Of a DNA stretch of 64,000 bases, positions 11,068-22,284 are shown in pieces. Position 1 is the first letter of the stretch; every line of letters starts with the position of its first letter. This DNA comes from Costus lasius (Eukaryota; Streptophyta; Magnoliopsida; Zingiberales; Costaceae). The translations under genes and the position numbers were made by a program. Location of the stretch: the NCBI GenBank assembly GCA_027563935.2, contig CM050448.1, positions 63,539,843 to 63,603,842 on the forward strand, in the 5' to 3' direction. The notes under the pieces were generated by a model. It was given only the letters and a program-made list of their open reading frames with translations, searched no databases and was not told the origin of the DNA.

Positions 11068-12118
11068 TGTTGGTGTATATGCCCTGAGGCCTAGTATTGG
11101 TCTATCTTTGTACTACTTGACATTGATATTTATTATTATTCTGGCATTGTCATTATTATGTCTTATTTACATCTGCAATCATGTACTAGCATAATAATGT
11201 CCCTAGAGACAGATTGGATCTGTGTTCAAACAATTGTCCTAGTCAATGTAACTTAGTGGATATGGGACAGCTATGATACTTGTGAGACTGATATATGGGC
11301 TGGTTAGGCATGAGGTGCTAATGCATGACATATGGCTATATCAGTGGTGGATATACCGGAATGACTCGTTGTGAGGCAATGACTTGGTGTAATGAGTTAT
11401 CCTCATAAATAACAGGAGATGCATTGATCCCTTGACTTGAGGTAATTAACTATTCTATATGGTTAGGGACATGCTTTGATACAACCTAACACCTCGCCAT
11501 AGTTGGGAGGTAATAATAGTTGTCATTGAGTATGTCACGACCCATATGAGAAGGTCAATGGACACATAGAGGATTTGCCCCTTCCTGAGGGAAACTAGAT
11601 ATGCACAGGGCCCCCTTATGGTTCTATGACTGAAACTGTATGGTCATACCCAGGTGAGAACTTGATTTAGTCATGAACATGCAATTGGGTGAAAACAAGT
11701 GGTGACACATTTGTCCAATTGGATATCAATTTGGCAAAGAGACTATAATGCATTTGTACCTAGTTGCGATGATGGGGATGTCGATGTCGATATCCATTCC
11801 GATGACTTAGGTAGCAGCGATGCACTGCTAGTGCCACTCACTGCTTGTGGTGACCTTAGGTCAGCACTACCAACGTCAGAGGAACCTACAAGGCCGCACA
11901 CCTTGATACTCGAGTTCTCGTATTGATCGAGAAGCCTTATGATCGAGTTATTGGTAGCTCGAATTGATTTGGGACATTTCATCAGCGCTAATGGGCCTGA
12001 TGAGATGGAAGCGAGTTATTGGAGCCAAACTTTATTTTTGGCATGTTGACCCAAAATTGACCGTGGTTGGTCACATTTGGACAAGGATTGCATTGGATTG
12101 GATCCAATAGCTTAATCA
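11068..12118 (+). repeat. 3' LTR of E2, segment 1 of 3
   Basis: It starts TGTTGGTGTATATGCCC right after the polypurine tract and is cut at 12118 by insertion of F. The LTR resumes at 37311-37692 and 39375-39913. The three pieces add up to 1972 bp, matching the 1974-bp LTR of F. That agreement supports the reconstruction of the nest. Confidence 0.9.
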
Positions 12119-14092
12119 TGTTGGGAAACCCTGGGTATATTTTACAAATTTAGGCATTGAACATTACAGAATACAATTGCACAGCAATGAATATCCCCGA
12201 AATAGGCCAGTCCCAAAAATCCATTGAATATCGTCTTGCGAGGGGGTCGACACGATGAGATATTAAGTACCTAGAGCAAGTGTGAAGGTCGATGTCGAGG
12301 CAGGTGCCCAATCGTGCGCTCTCTACAGTCTCACACACATGGATGCTTCGAGTGCTCTTCTTCCATGCCCGGTGCTAGCCTTGGGAAGAAGATCCAAGCC
12401 TTAGGTCACCTTCTTCAAAGCTTGTGCCACCTTCAAGGAAGATGTGCCAATGAAGAAGGAGAGGAGATGAAGAAGCCGCCAAGGAGAAGTCCTTCTTGCG
12501 CCAAGAGGAGGAGAAGAAGACTTGCTTGCGGCCTTGTGGAAGAGATTGTGCCAAGGAGTGTTGCTCTCGCCCTTACTTGTTTACTCACGCCAATAAGAAT
12601 TCTATATCTCATGCTCACACACATGACAATAATATGTAGATCAAAGGGGTGGCCACACAAGGGTTAGGCTCAAATCACTTTAAGAGAGAGGCGACTATGG
12701 TTAGGGTTAGCAATTAGGGTTTAGGGCTTTAGAAAGTCTCCAAGAGTTTTCCATAAACCCCTTCTAATCGCCCAAGACTTACCAAAGAATTCCATCATGC
12801 CTTAGGCATCCCAAACCTTGCCATAGAGGCAAGGTTTCCATTCAATGATGAAAGGGCAAGGCGCCAAATCCTTCCAATGGAAACAACATGCTCCCACTCC
12901 TCCCCATTATGTCCTTAGGCACCAATGGGAGGAGATTTCTCCCCATTGTATTTTTTTTTATCCCATTCTCTCTTCATGACAACTTGTTATTGGGCCTCAT
13001 TGGGTAATGAGCAAGCCCAAACTTCATTACAGAGGTTGATCAAGCCATTGGATCCAATCCAATGCAATCCAAAGTCAAATGTGACCAACCATGGTGAATT
13101 TCGGGTCAACCTGCCAAAAATGAAGTTTGGCTCCAATAATTCTCTTCCATCTTATCTGGCCCATTGGCGCTGATGAAATCTCCCAAATAGATCAGAGCTA
13201 TCCAATAACTCGATCATAAGGCTTCTCGATCAATACGAGAACTCGAGTATCAAGGTGTGCGACCTGGTAGGTTCCTCTAACGTTGGCAGTGATGCCCTAA
13301 GGTCATTACAAGCAGTGAGTGGCACCGAGCAGTGCATTACTACTACCTAAGTCATCGGAATGGATATCGATATCGACATACCCATCATCGCAACTAGGTA
13401 CAGATGCATTATAGTCTCTTTGCCAAACTGATATCCGATTAGACAAGTGTCTCACCACTTGTTTTCACCTAATCACATGGTTATGACTAAATCAGGTTCT
13501 CACTTGGGTATGGTCATACACTTTCAGTCATCGAACCATAGAGGGCCCTATGGATATCAAGCTTCCCTTAGGAAGGGGCAAATCCTCTATCTGTCCATTG
13601 ACCTTCTCATATGGGTCGTGACATGCTCAAGGACAACCCTTATGACCTCCCAACTATGGCAAAGTGTTAGGTTGTATCAAAGCATGTCCCTAACCATATA
13701 GAAGAGTCAATAACCTCATGTCAAGGGATCAATGCATCTCCTATCACTTGTGAGGATAACTCATGACACCAAGTCATAGCCTCACAGTGGGTCGGCCCAG
13801 TATATCAACCACTAATATACCCATATGTCTATGTTAGCACCTCCTGCCTAACTAGTTCATATACTAGTCTCACATATACTAGAGCTGTCCCATATCCACT
13901 TAGGTACTTGACTGGGGTTAATAGTTTGAGCACAAATCCAATCTGTCTCTAGGGACATTATCATATAAGTACACAATCGCAGATGTAGACAAACGTGATA
14001 ATGACAATGCCAGAATGATATGTATATAAGTGTAATGTCAAGTAGTACAAAAGATAGACCAATATTACGTCTCAGGGCATACACACCAACAA
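12119..14092 (-). repeat. 3' LTR of F
   Basis: A complete 1974-bp LTR. On the plus strand it begins TGTTGGGAAACCC and ends ACACACCAACA, next to the reverse polypurine tract ATCTCCCACTT at 14093-14103. Frames inside it have no product. Confidence 0.9.
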
Positions 14093-15434
14093 TCTCCCAC
14101 TTGCACTTAGACCTAGAGGTTGAGGAACCTCAACCCCATACCCCTTGTATGACTATCATGCTTCTGCCGTGCCAAAGCCTTGGTCATTGGGTCTACTAGA
14201 TTGTTCTTTGTGTCAACTCTGCTAATCTTGACATCACCTCAGTCAATGATCTCTCTGATCAGGTGAAATCTCTTGAGTATGTGTTTGGACCTATGATGAG
14301 ACCGTGGTTCCTTTGCGTGTGCCATAGCCCCATTGTTGTCACAATAGAGCTCAATGGGATCCACAGCTATGGTGGATTGCTTGAAGCTTTTCCAACAAAC
14401 AGTGCCTCCATTCAACTTGAACACATAGCCGGCCTGCGATCTGAAGTCATAAAGGTCAGACTGGAACGACGCATCAGTGTAGCACTGAACACTAAGCTCT
14501 TCCTATTCCCCATAGACTAAGAACAAATCCTTAGTTCTTTTCAAATACTTAAGGATGTTCTTTACAGCCACCCAGTGCTGCAGACATGGATTGGATTGGT
14601 ATCAGCTGGTTATGCTCATAGCATAAGCCACATCTGGTCTACTACACAACATTGCATACATGATCGAGCCTACTGCCGAAGCATAGGGCACTCGACTCAC
14701 GTCATCCCTCTTAGCCTGTGTGGTGGGACACTAGCTCTTTGATAGAGTAAGGCCATGTCTTAGTGGAAGGTATCCCTTCTTGGTTTGCTACAAGTTGAAC
14801 CTCTCTAGGACTTTATCAATGTAGGTACTTTGACTCAGGGCCAAAAGCCTCTTGGATCTATCCTGGTAGATCCTCATGCCTAGGATATAGGCAGTCTCCC
14901 CTAAGTCCTTCATCTCAAAACACTTTCCTAACCAAGTCTTCACAGATTGAAGACTAGGGATGTCGTTTACGATGAGTAGTATGCTATTGACACATAAGAC
15001 CAGAAAAGTCACCAAGCTCCCACTGAATTTTCTGTATGCACAGGCGTCATCTTCGCTTTTGATAAAGCTATAATCTCTCACAGCTTCATCAAACTGAAGA
15101 TTTCAACTTTGAGATCCTTGCTTTAATCCGTAAATAGATTTCTTTAGCCTGCAGACCTTATTGGCATCTGCAGGATGGATGAAGCCATCAGGTTGTGTCA
15201 TATACACATACTCTATCAGCTTCCCATTAAGGAACGTTGTCTTAACATCCATCTATCATATCTCATAGTCATGATATGCAGCTATAGCAAGCAGAATCCG
15301 AATGGATTTGATCATGGCAGCTGGCAAGAAGGTTTCATCATAGTCCACCCTGTGGACTTGTTGGAATGCTTTAGCCACTAGTCTACCCTTCTAAGTAACT
15401 ATGTTGCCATCCATGTCTGTCTTTCTCTTGAAGA
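14093..15434 (-). pseudogene. Copia F remnant: RT and RNase H
   Basis: Read on the minus strand, it matches the end of the copia polyprotein: RT part MRDYSFIKSEDDAC to VLERFNL (14788-15081) and RNase H part around 14239-14424. Two key defects are visible. The RT active site, YVDD in relatives, reads CVNS here. In RNase H about 35 codons are deleted, so STIA joins VDPIELYC directly; this removes the TTEAEY segment with the catalytic Glu. Other stops and frameshifts occur. At 15434 a reverse LTR fragment interrupts the RT just after the codons for the conserved FKRK segment. Confidence 0.85.
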
Positions 15435-16529
15435 TGTTGGGAAACTCCAGGGATATTTTACAATTTTCAGAGATAGAAAACATTGCATAGCGGAAGCAAT
15501 ATCCCCGAAACGAGTCAGCCCCAAAAACCCAGCGAAGATCGCATGCGAGGGAGTCGACACGAAGAGATAGAATATACCTTAAAGCAAGATGAGGCTGATG
15601 TTGAGATAGGCACCCAAGCGTGCGCCCTCTGTAGTCTCACACACACGGATGCCTCGAGTCCTCTTCTTCCACGCCCGGTGCTAGCCTCAGGAAGTAGATC
15701 CAAGCCTTTTGTTCACCTTCTTCAAGCCTTGCACCACCTCCAAGGTATGTGCGCCTATGGAAGAAAGATGAAGAAGAGGGAAGCTGCCAAGCTCCAAATT
15801 CCTTGTGCCAAGTGGAAACGAAGATCAAGGCTTGCGGCTAGGGTTTGATGGAAGAAATCACTTGCACCAAGACCCTTGCTCTCGCCTCTCTTGTGTTCTC
15901 ACGCCTCCAAGGAGTAGAATCACATAGAGGAGGCGTCTAGGGCGTCTTATATAGAGCAAGAGGCGCTCAGGGTTAGGGCTAGGCGCATAATGAAGTAACT
16001 TTGGCCATCCAAACCCCATTATACCCCTTAGGCACCAATGGGGTTGGATGTCACCCCATTATACCCCTTAGGCGCCAATGGGGTTGTTATTGGGCCTCAT
16101 TGGGTAATGAGTAAGCCCAAACCTCATTGAATGGGTTGATTAAGCAATTGGATCCAATCCAAATGTGACCTAACCATGGTCAAGTTTGGGTCAACCTGCC
16201 ATAAATGAAGTTTGGCTCCAATAGCATTCTTCCATCTCATCATGCCTATCTGCGCTGATGAAACCTCCCAAATAGATCTGAGTCATCCAATAACTCAATC
16301 ATAAGGCTTCTCAATCAATATGAGAACTCGAGTATCAAGGTGTGCGATCCTGTAGGTTCCTCTGACGCCGGCAGTGCTGAACAAAGGTCACCACAAGCAG
16401 TGAGTGGCACCTAGCAGTGCATCGCTGCTACCTAGGTCATTGGAATGATTGTCGACATCGATATCCCCATCATCACAATTAGGTACAGATACATTCCAAT
16501 CTCTTTGCCGAACTGATATCCGATTGGGT
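15435..16529 (-). repeat. Reverse family C LTR fragment inside F
   Basis: It starts TGTTGGGAAACTCC, a family C LTR end, and follows the LTR to GAACTGATATCCGATTGG, where it breaks off. Its insertion, followed by deletion on the right side, removed the remainder of the coding interior of F. A minus-strand TATA motif lies at 15946-15956. Confidence 0.8.
15946..15956 (-). promoter_or_regulatory. TATA box of family C LTR
   Basis: The minus strand reads CTCTATATAAG, a strong TATA-box match within the LTR. Homologous sites in other family C copies are partly mutated (for example TATATAGAGC near 17549). Functional assignment is inferred from position. Confidence 0.45.
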
Positions 16530-17033
16530 ATTGGATACCGCATGTGGAGTCTAGAAGTTATCTAGCTGAGCATGAAGATGAATGTGGGTCTATCCTTCCA
16601 AAATCTAAAATTTCACTTTTTCATTAAAACATGTCTCTCTTCCTTCCCCTCATATCACAAATCCTTAGTTCTAAGCTTTTCTTAGGAGTCTACAAGAGGC
16701 ATACCTATTGCCCTCCTAGTAATCCCTAACTTGCTAGGATGAGGGCAATCAGCCAGTCCATGCCCTATCCCAACAAGTCTCTCATGATAGATCTATCCTA
16801 CCTTAAGAGGAGAAATTATCTCTTCCACATGTGGGTCTATCCCATCACATGAAGAGAGCAAGGAACCACATGAACTTGATTAGAAGTAAGAAACAAGAGA
16901 CCTACTATTTTTCTACTTTAAGAAAAACATGCGTTATACATATATGCAATTTGCGAAAATTAAAATATGGCATGTGAGCATGGAAAAGCATGAAAGAACA
17001 TCGTTCGAGGCTCGCAAGTCGCTCTGATACCAT
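16530..17033 (-). other. 5' leader remnant of F with primer-binding site
   Basis: This is non-coding sequence between the LTR fragment and the 5' LTR. GCTCTGATACCA at 17021-17032 is the exact reverse complement of TGGTATCAGAGC, the site that pairs with the 3' end of initiator tRNA-Met and primes minus-strand synthesis. It lies 1 bp from the LTR edge. The rest, AT-rich with no frames, fits the untranslated leader of the element. Confidence 0.75.
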
Positions 17034-17810
17034 TGTTGGGAAACCCCGGGGATATTTTACAAATTTAGACATTCAACATTACAGAATACAATTGCACAGC
17101 GGAAGAATATCCCCGAAACAAGCCAGACACAAAAACCCAGTGAAGATCGTCTTGCGCGGGGGTCGACACAATGAGATAGTAAGTACCTAGAGCAAGAGTG
17201 AAGGTCGATGTCGAGGCAGGCGCCCAAGCGTGCGCCCTCTGCAGTCTCACACACTCGGATGCTTTGAGTCCTCTTCTTCCACGCCCGGTGCTGGCCTCGA
17301 AAAGAAGATCCAAGCCTTAGGTCACCTTCTTTAAAGCTTGCACCACCTTCAAGGAAGATGCGCCAATGAAGAAGGAGAGGAGATGAACAAGCCGCCATGG
17401 AGAAGTCTTTCTTGTGCCAAGAAGAGGAGAAGAAGACTTGCTTGCAGCCTTGTGGAAGAGATTGCGCCAAGGAGTGTTACTCTCGTCCTTACTTGTTTGC
17501 TCATGCCAATAAGAATTCTATATCTCATGCTCTCGCATGTGACAATGATATATAGAGCAAAGGGGCAGCCACACAAGGGTTAGGCGCAAATCACATTAAG
17601 AGAGAGGCGGCTATGGTTAGGGTTAGCAATTACGGTTTAGGGTTTTGGAAAGTCTCTAAGAGTTTTCCATAAACCCCTTCTAATCGCCCAAGACTTACCA
17701 AAGAATTCCATCATGCCTTAGGCATCCCAAACCTTGCCATAGAGGCAAGGTTTCCATTCAAGGATGAAAGGGCAAGGTGCCAAATCCTTCCAAAGGAAGC
17801 AACATGCGCC
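17034..17810 (-). repeat. 5' LTR of F, segment 1
   Basis: It begins TGTTGGGAAACCCC and is cut after GCGCC (17806-17810) by element B. It resumes at 36153. The two parts total 1930 bp. Confidence 0.9.
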
Positions 17811-18708
17811 TGTAGGTTCCCACAAGAGGGGCGAAACCCTAAAGCATGCGCAAACATAAAATTGCATGGGCGGAATCTAGGGTTTCCTAGGATCGCATGG
17901 CATGAATAATATAATCAACTACCGAATGCTTCTATAGAAGTAAAAGATCCATACCATTGCCATCGCTTGGATGGTGTCTTGGAAGGAGAGAGCGAAAGGG
18001 ATCTCCTCCAAAGGTGGCGCACACAAATGATGTCGCCTACTTTCTTGGTGCTCCTTGTGCTAGCAAGGTTCCAAGAAGTCTTGATCGAATGAAAAAGGGA
18101 TGAGAGAGTGAATCCTTGCTTGGCGATATCTCCTTCCTTGTCGTCAACTCCACCAACACTTCAAAATCTCAGAGACACGAGAGAGAGGAGCGACAATAGG
18201 CGTCAGGGAGAAAAATGTGAGGCATGGTCACGTTTAGAGACATGCTTTCTAAAAATAGAAAGCCTCAACGTTCATGCGCTCATGCGACTATGGGTTTGCC
18301 CAAAGCGCATTTTTCTCATCACTTGAACCATGCGCTCATGTAATGAGCCAGTTCAAATCGAGTTGGTTCGGTTCAAGAAACCAAACAAGCCAAGCAACTA
18401 GTCCAGATCATAACAAACCCATAAGGCTTAAGATCTGACCGTTGATCTCTTGATGCTCCTGATCTCACTGATCTAGCATCTATTCTCTCGATCGAAGCTT
18501 ACCGATCTCAAGCCCTAACCAATCAAACATGATCAGACCAGATCTCACTTACAATCAGAGTTCAAATCCCTTTAAACTGAACCCAAACAATTCAGTCCAC
18601 ACGATCTGACTTAAGTAAGCCATATCATCAAATTGTGCGACCCTAAGGGTTTCCTTTAAATGTCGGTAACGATAACTTACGTTATCACTATCAGTGAGGG
18701 GTATCTAG
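17811..18708 (-). repeat. 3' LTR of B, segment 1
   Basis: It matches 34454-35351 almost base for base. It ends in GGTATCTAG, where A inserted; the last five bases are the left copy of the target duplication of A. Confidence 0.93.
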
Positions 18709-20435
18709 TGTTGGGGTATGCCCTTAAGGCTAATGTTTGAGGCCTTGGGATTGTATAAGTATCATGTAATAAACTCTTGTGTTTATAAAGGCATGGTTAT
18801 TATTCAGGTTGTTACCTTGTCTGCTGTAATAAGTGTACTTCTGAATAATGTCTTAAAGCTGTTCAGCTAGGCTGACAGGCTATATGTCCTTAGTCGAGAT
18901 ATCTTGGTGAACATGAGATAGCCTTGATATGATTAAGACTAATATGAGTGCTAATCTTATAGGATGCTTCGAGCATGGAATAAGATGTAGACTCATGGGT
19001 ACATTGGATGTACTGGACAGACCCTACTGGGATATTCCATTGCTTGTCACAATGTGAATGATCCTTGTAAGCAGCAAGTGGCACATGTCCTCTGACTTGA
19101 GATCACTTGTGTTTCTAAATGATGATTGTCATTGTCTTGAGGTAGTTCAATATCATTTGAAACATAATGATTATAGACTATCTTGGATGGTGAGCTTGAA
19201 TCAGGTTAGGGCACTAGTGATAGATAAAGGATTGCCGTCTCCTTGTTCAAGGAGTGTGATGTTCTAAAGGGCCCCCCTATATGAGATGATTGAGGAAGTG
19301 TATGGCCATACCCAGATGACTATGTGCATCTGATCTAATCATGCTCATCGTATTGGAGTTACAGGCTTGACATGCTTGTCCAATAAGAACATCCAGTGGC
19401 AAAGGAAACATGCATGCCTCGTGATTTTGATTCACACTTGTGCTGTGATTTGGGAGTAGTCTTGGAAGACTCTTTCCTTTATATCGGGAGACAGTGATGT
19501 GTTGCTAGATACCCCTCACTGATCGTGATAACGTGAGTTATCGTTACCGACATTTAAAGGAAACCCTCAGGGTCGCACAAATTGAAGATATGGCTTACTT
19601 GAGTCAGATCGTGTGGACTGAATTGTTTGGGTTCAGTTTAAAGGGATTTAATCTCTGATTGTAAGTGAGATCTGGTCTGATCATGTTTGATTGATTAGGG
19701 CTTGAGATCGGTAAGCTTCGATCGAGAGAGAGGATGCTAGATCGGTGAGATCAAGAGCATCAGGAGATGAACGGTTAGATCTTGAACCATTAGGTTCATA
19801 GATGGTCTAGACCATTTATTGGCTTGGCTTGGGTTAATTGGTCTTGGACCAAATCGACATTGAACCGGCTCATGGATGAGCGCATGGTTCATGTAAGGTG
19901 AGTTAAGGGCTTGGTTCACTTAGCGTGAACGCTTAAGCCTTCAACACATTCCATATTTGGAATTCGGTTTTCAAATGGGATGTGTGTAACGCCTCCACAT
20001 AAGTGTGGGAGGTTACTCACTTGTTGAATGGGCTTGTGAAGGCTTCTGATTTTTTCGGTGAAGCACGACGAGGACGAAAACAAGAAAAGGAGTCTCGCCA
20101 AGCAAGCTATTCTCTCCCTTCCATACGGCAAAGAACCTTGAAGCCTTGCTAGCACAAGGACGACAAGGTGTAGGCCATTTTTCTTCTTGTGTGTGGCACA
20201 CTTTGGAGGAGAACCCTATCGTTCTCTAGCTTCCAAGCCGACTCCTTCCCATGGCCATGGTAACGAATCTCTCACTTGTTATTCAAGTTGATTATATGAA
20301 AGTATAGAATGCGATCTTATGTGGAAACCCTAATTCCGCTGCTATGAGAAAGAATAATATGACTTGCGCCCCCCTCATGAAAGGGGTTCTTCTCACAATA
20401 GGGTTTTGCGCTCCCCTCTTGAAAGGGTTCCATCA
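18709..20435 (+). repeat. 5' LTR of A
   Basis: A 1727-bp LTR that would supply the promoter and 5' end of the genomic RNA. I could not pick a convincing TATA box; TTTATATCGGG near 19480 is the nearest candidate. The minor frames within it recur identically in the 3' LTR and have no known domain. Confidence 0.95.
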
Positions 20436-20437
20436 AT

Positions 20438-20449
20438 TGGTATCAGAGG
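20438..20449 (+). promoter_or_regulatory. Primer-binding site of A
   Basis: TGGTATCAGAGG lies 2 bp after the 5' LTR. It pairs with the 3' end of plant initiator tRNA-Met except at the last base (usual TGGTATCAGAGC). Confidence 0.85.
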
Positions 20450-22284
20450 AGGTTATACTTTTTCATATGATTGCTTGCGGTTCTAATGTGTAGATCATCA
20501 TGTTTGATCCATGAATATGTTTGTGAATAGATCTAAAGGTGATTGCTCACATGCCGAAACCTACATGCTAGTTTAGAACTTAGATGTATGTTTCTTCATG
20601 AGTTGCGCAAGATGTATGTTTCTTCATGAGTTGCGCAAGATGTATGTTTCTTCATGAGTTGCGCATGTTGTTGTGTTGGCGCATGATAAGTATGTTGAAT
20701 GGTTGAATGATATTTCATCAAATCTTATACCTACTTGCGCGCAAACATTTAGATCTATATGCATCTACTATAAACCCTTAGATGGGTTGATGGGGCTGAA
20801 GTCACCTCTAGGTTAGATCCATTAGTCTGATCAGACCATCTGACAGTCTAGATGGATCGACCAAATGGCACCTGTGCGCAAGCACTAGGTGGCCATAGGT
20901 CGATTGCATCTTAGGCGTGTAGCGAGGTCTGGTTGAGACAACCAGTGAACACTCTTGAGTTAGGCCCGGGGTCACACCCGCTTGCCAAACCTCTTGAAGG
21001 TGGTTCAGCCCTTGGGGCATGCATGGTTGACCATTAGGTCAACTCGGGTCAGTTAGGACTCGGTGCATGCAAGGGCACAGGATCTAACTAGATGGATGAG
21101 TGGATCCCTATCAATGGACCATTGTAAGGTTGTAGGGCACATAAGGAAATTAAAATTGATGCCATGGGGTTTTCAAAAACTTTTAATTTCAAGATGATTG
21201 GATCACATGTTGATTGAACCATATGCTTGTTTATTTAATCTTGTGTGGGTTGCCCAATTGTGTGCTATGCTGGGGCCTGCGTGCCTGGATTTAAAATTGT
21301 AAATTAATTTGTGATCTGCGAATCACATTGTACTTAATTTATAATATGTTGTTGACCTGCGAGTCAACCTTGTCTAGATAGATCAAATGTACTTTGATTA
21401 GACAAGAACAAAGGCACACATCCAAGAGGGGCATTCACCTGGTGGTGCACCTGAGGTGCTCTTGGCGCTAGGGCACTGGGTTGGACCAGATGTGATGCAA
21501 TGAAGCTCAAGTGAAGACTTAAGTAATATTAAGGTCTTACTAGGGTTCATGGGCATTTACCACATAAGATCATGCTTTCTACTTATTGCTAATAATTAGA
21601 ATTGCATTTTTATGTTTATCTTCTGCTATAGCCATAGGACATGCCTGATAGTAAGAAGATAAAAGACCGTTAAAATCCAACGCTAACATATCAAGCTCGT
21701 AAGCCTTCTGACGCGAAACCTCATCTTTCTGACTATCGTTGGAGCCGTGTTGAACCCACTCAGTGGGCACGTCCATCTATCTTCAGACGGTGCTGGATTT
21801 CACCTGCGTGTTACAGAGTTGGGATTTATCCCCTCTCGTTGCTCAGCATAGCACGTGGTGGTCCAGGGAGTAGGTCAGGTCAGCTTGACCATGTAGACTA
21901 CATATGTGGCGCATATGGTAGCACATGGAGGCAGCCATCTCTGGGATCAGAGACTGTGTTGTACCAACTCAGTTGGCACAGTCTGCTGGATTGCCAAGAT
22001 GAAGGGGAATCGCACGGGTTGGCGATTGGCTGGGACAGCCTACCAGAAACTAGTGCTTGTCATCTCTGTGCATCTTATCTCGCCTGAGCGGGACGCGGAG
22101 ACCAAGTATGAAATCTGGATCCCATCTCACTAAAAGAGTGTTACTCTTTCGGACTGTTTACTGGATTTTTCAGTCAGACAAAATAGTGAGAAAAGAATCT
22201 TTTCTAAGTCCTGGATTGATTCTGAAACATTGATACTGACCTTGCTGTTCTTGCTTGTTGTAGATTCCTGCAGCAACGAACACC
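20450..22284 (+). other. 5' leader of A
   Basis: About 1.8 kb of non-coding leader between primer site and polyprotein. It contains three perfect or near-perfect 28-bp tandem units (20583-20666), two short palindromes CCCACTCAGTGGG (21755-21767) and CCAACTCAGTTGG (21964-21976), and a pyrimidine-rich TTGTAG just before the start codon (22240-22263). The palindromes are conserved in B. Long leaders with packaging and dimerisation signals are usual in BARE/Angela elements. Small frames here are not convincing. Confidence 0.75.
20583..20666 (+). repeat. 28-bp tandem repeat, 3 copies, in leader of A
   Basis: The unit GATGTATGTTTCTTCATGAG plus TTGCGCAA is repeated head to tail at 20583, 20611 and 20639. 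Only the last base differs in the third copy. The leader of B shows no such expansion near 34300, so it arose in the lineage of A. Confidence 0.9.

Noticed and set aside
19916..20201. 79-aa and 62-aa minus-strand frames repeated in both LTRs of A
   Set aside because: They are identical in the two LTRs only because the LTRs are duplicates; no domain is recognised.
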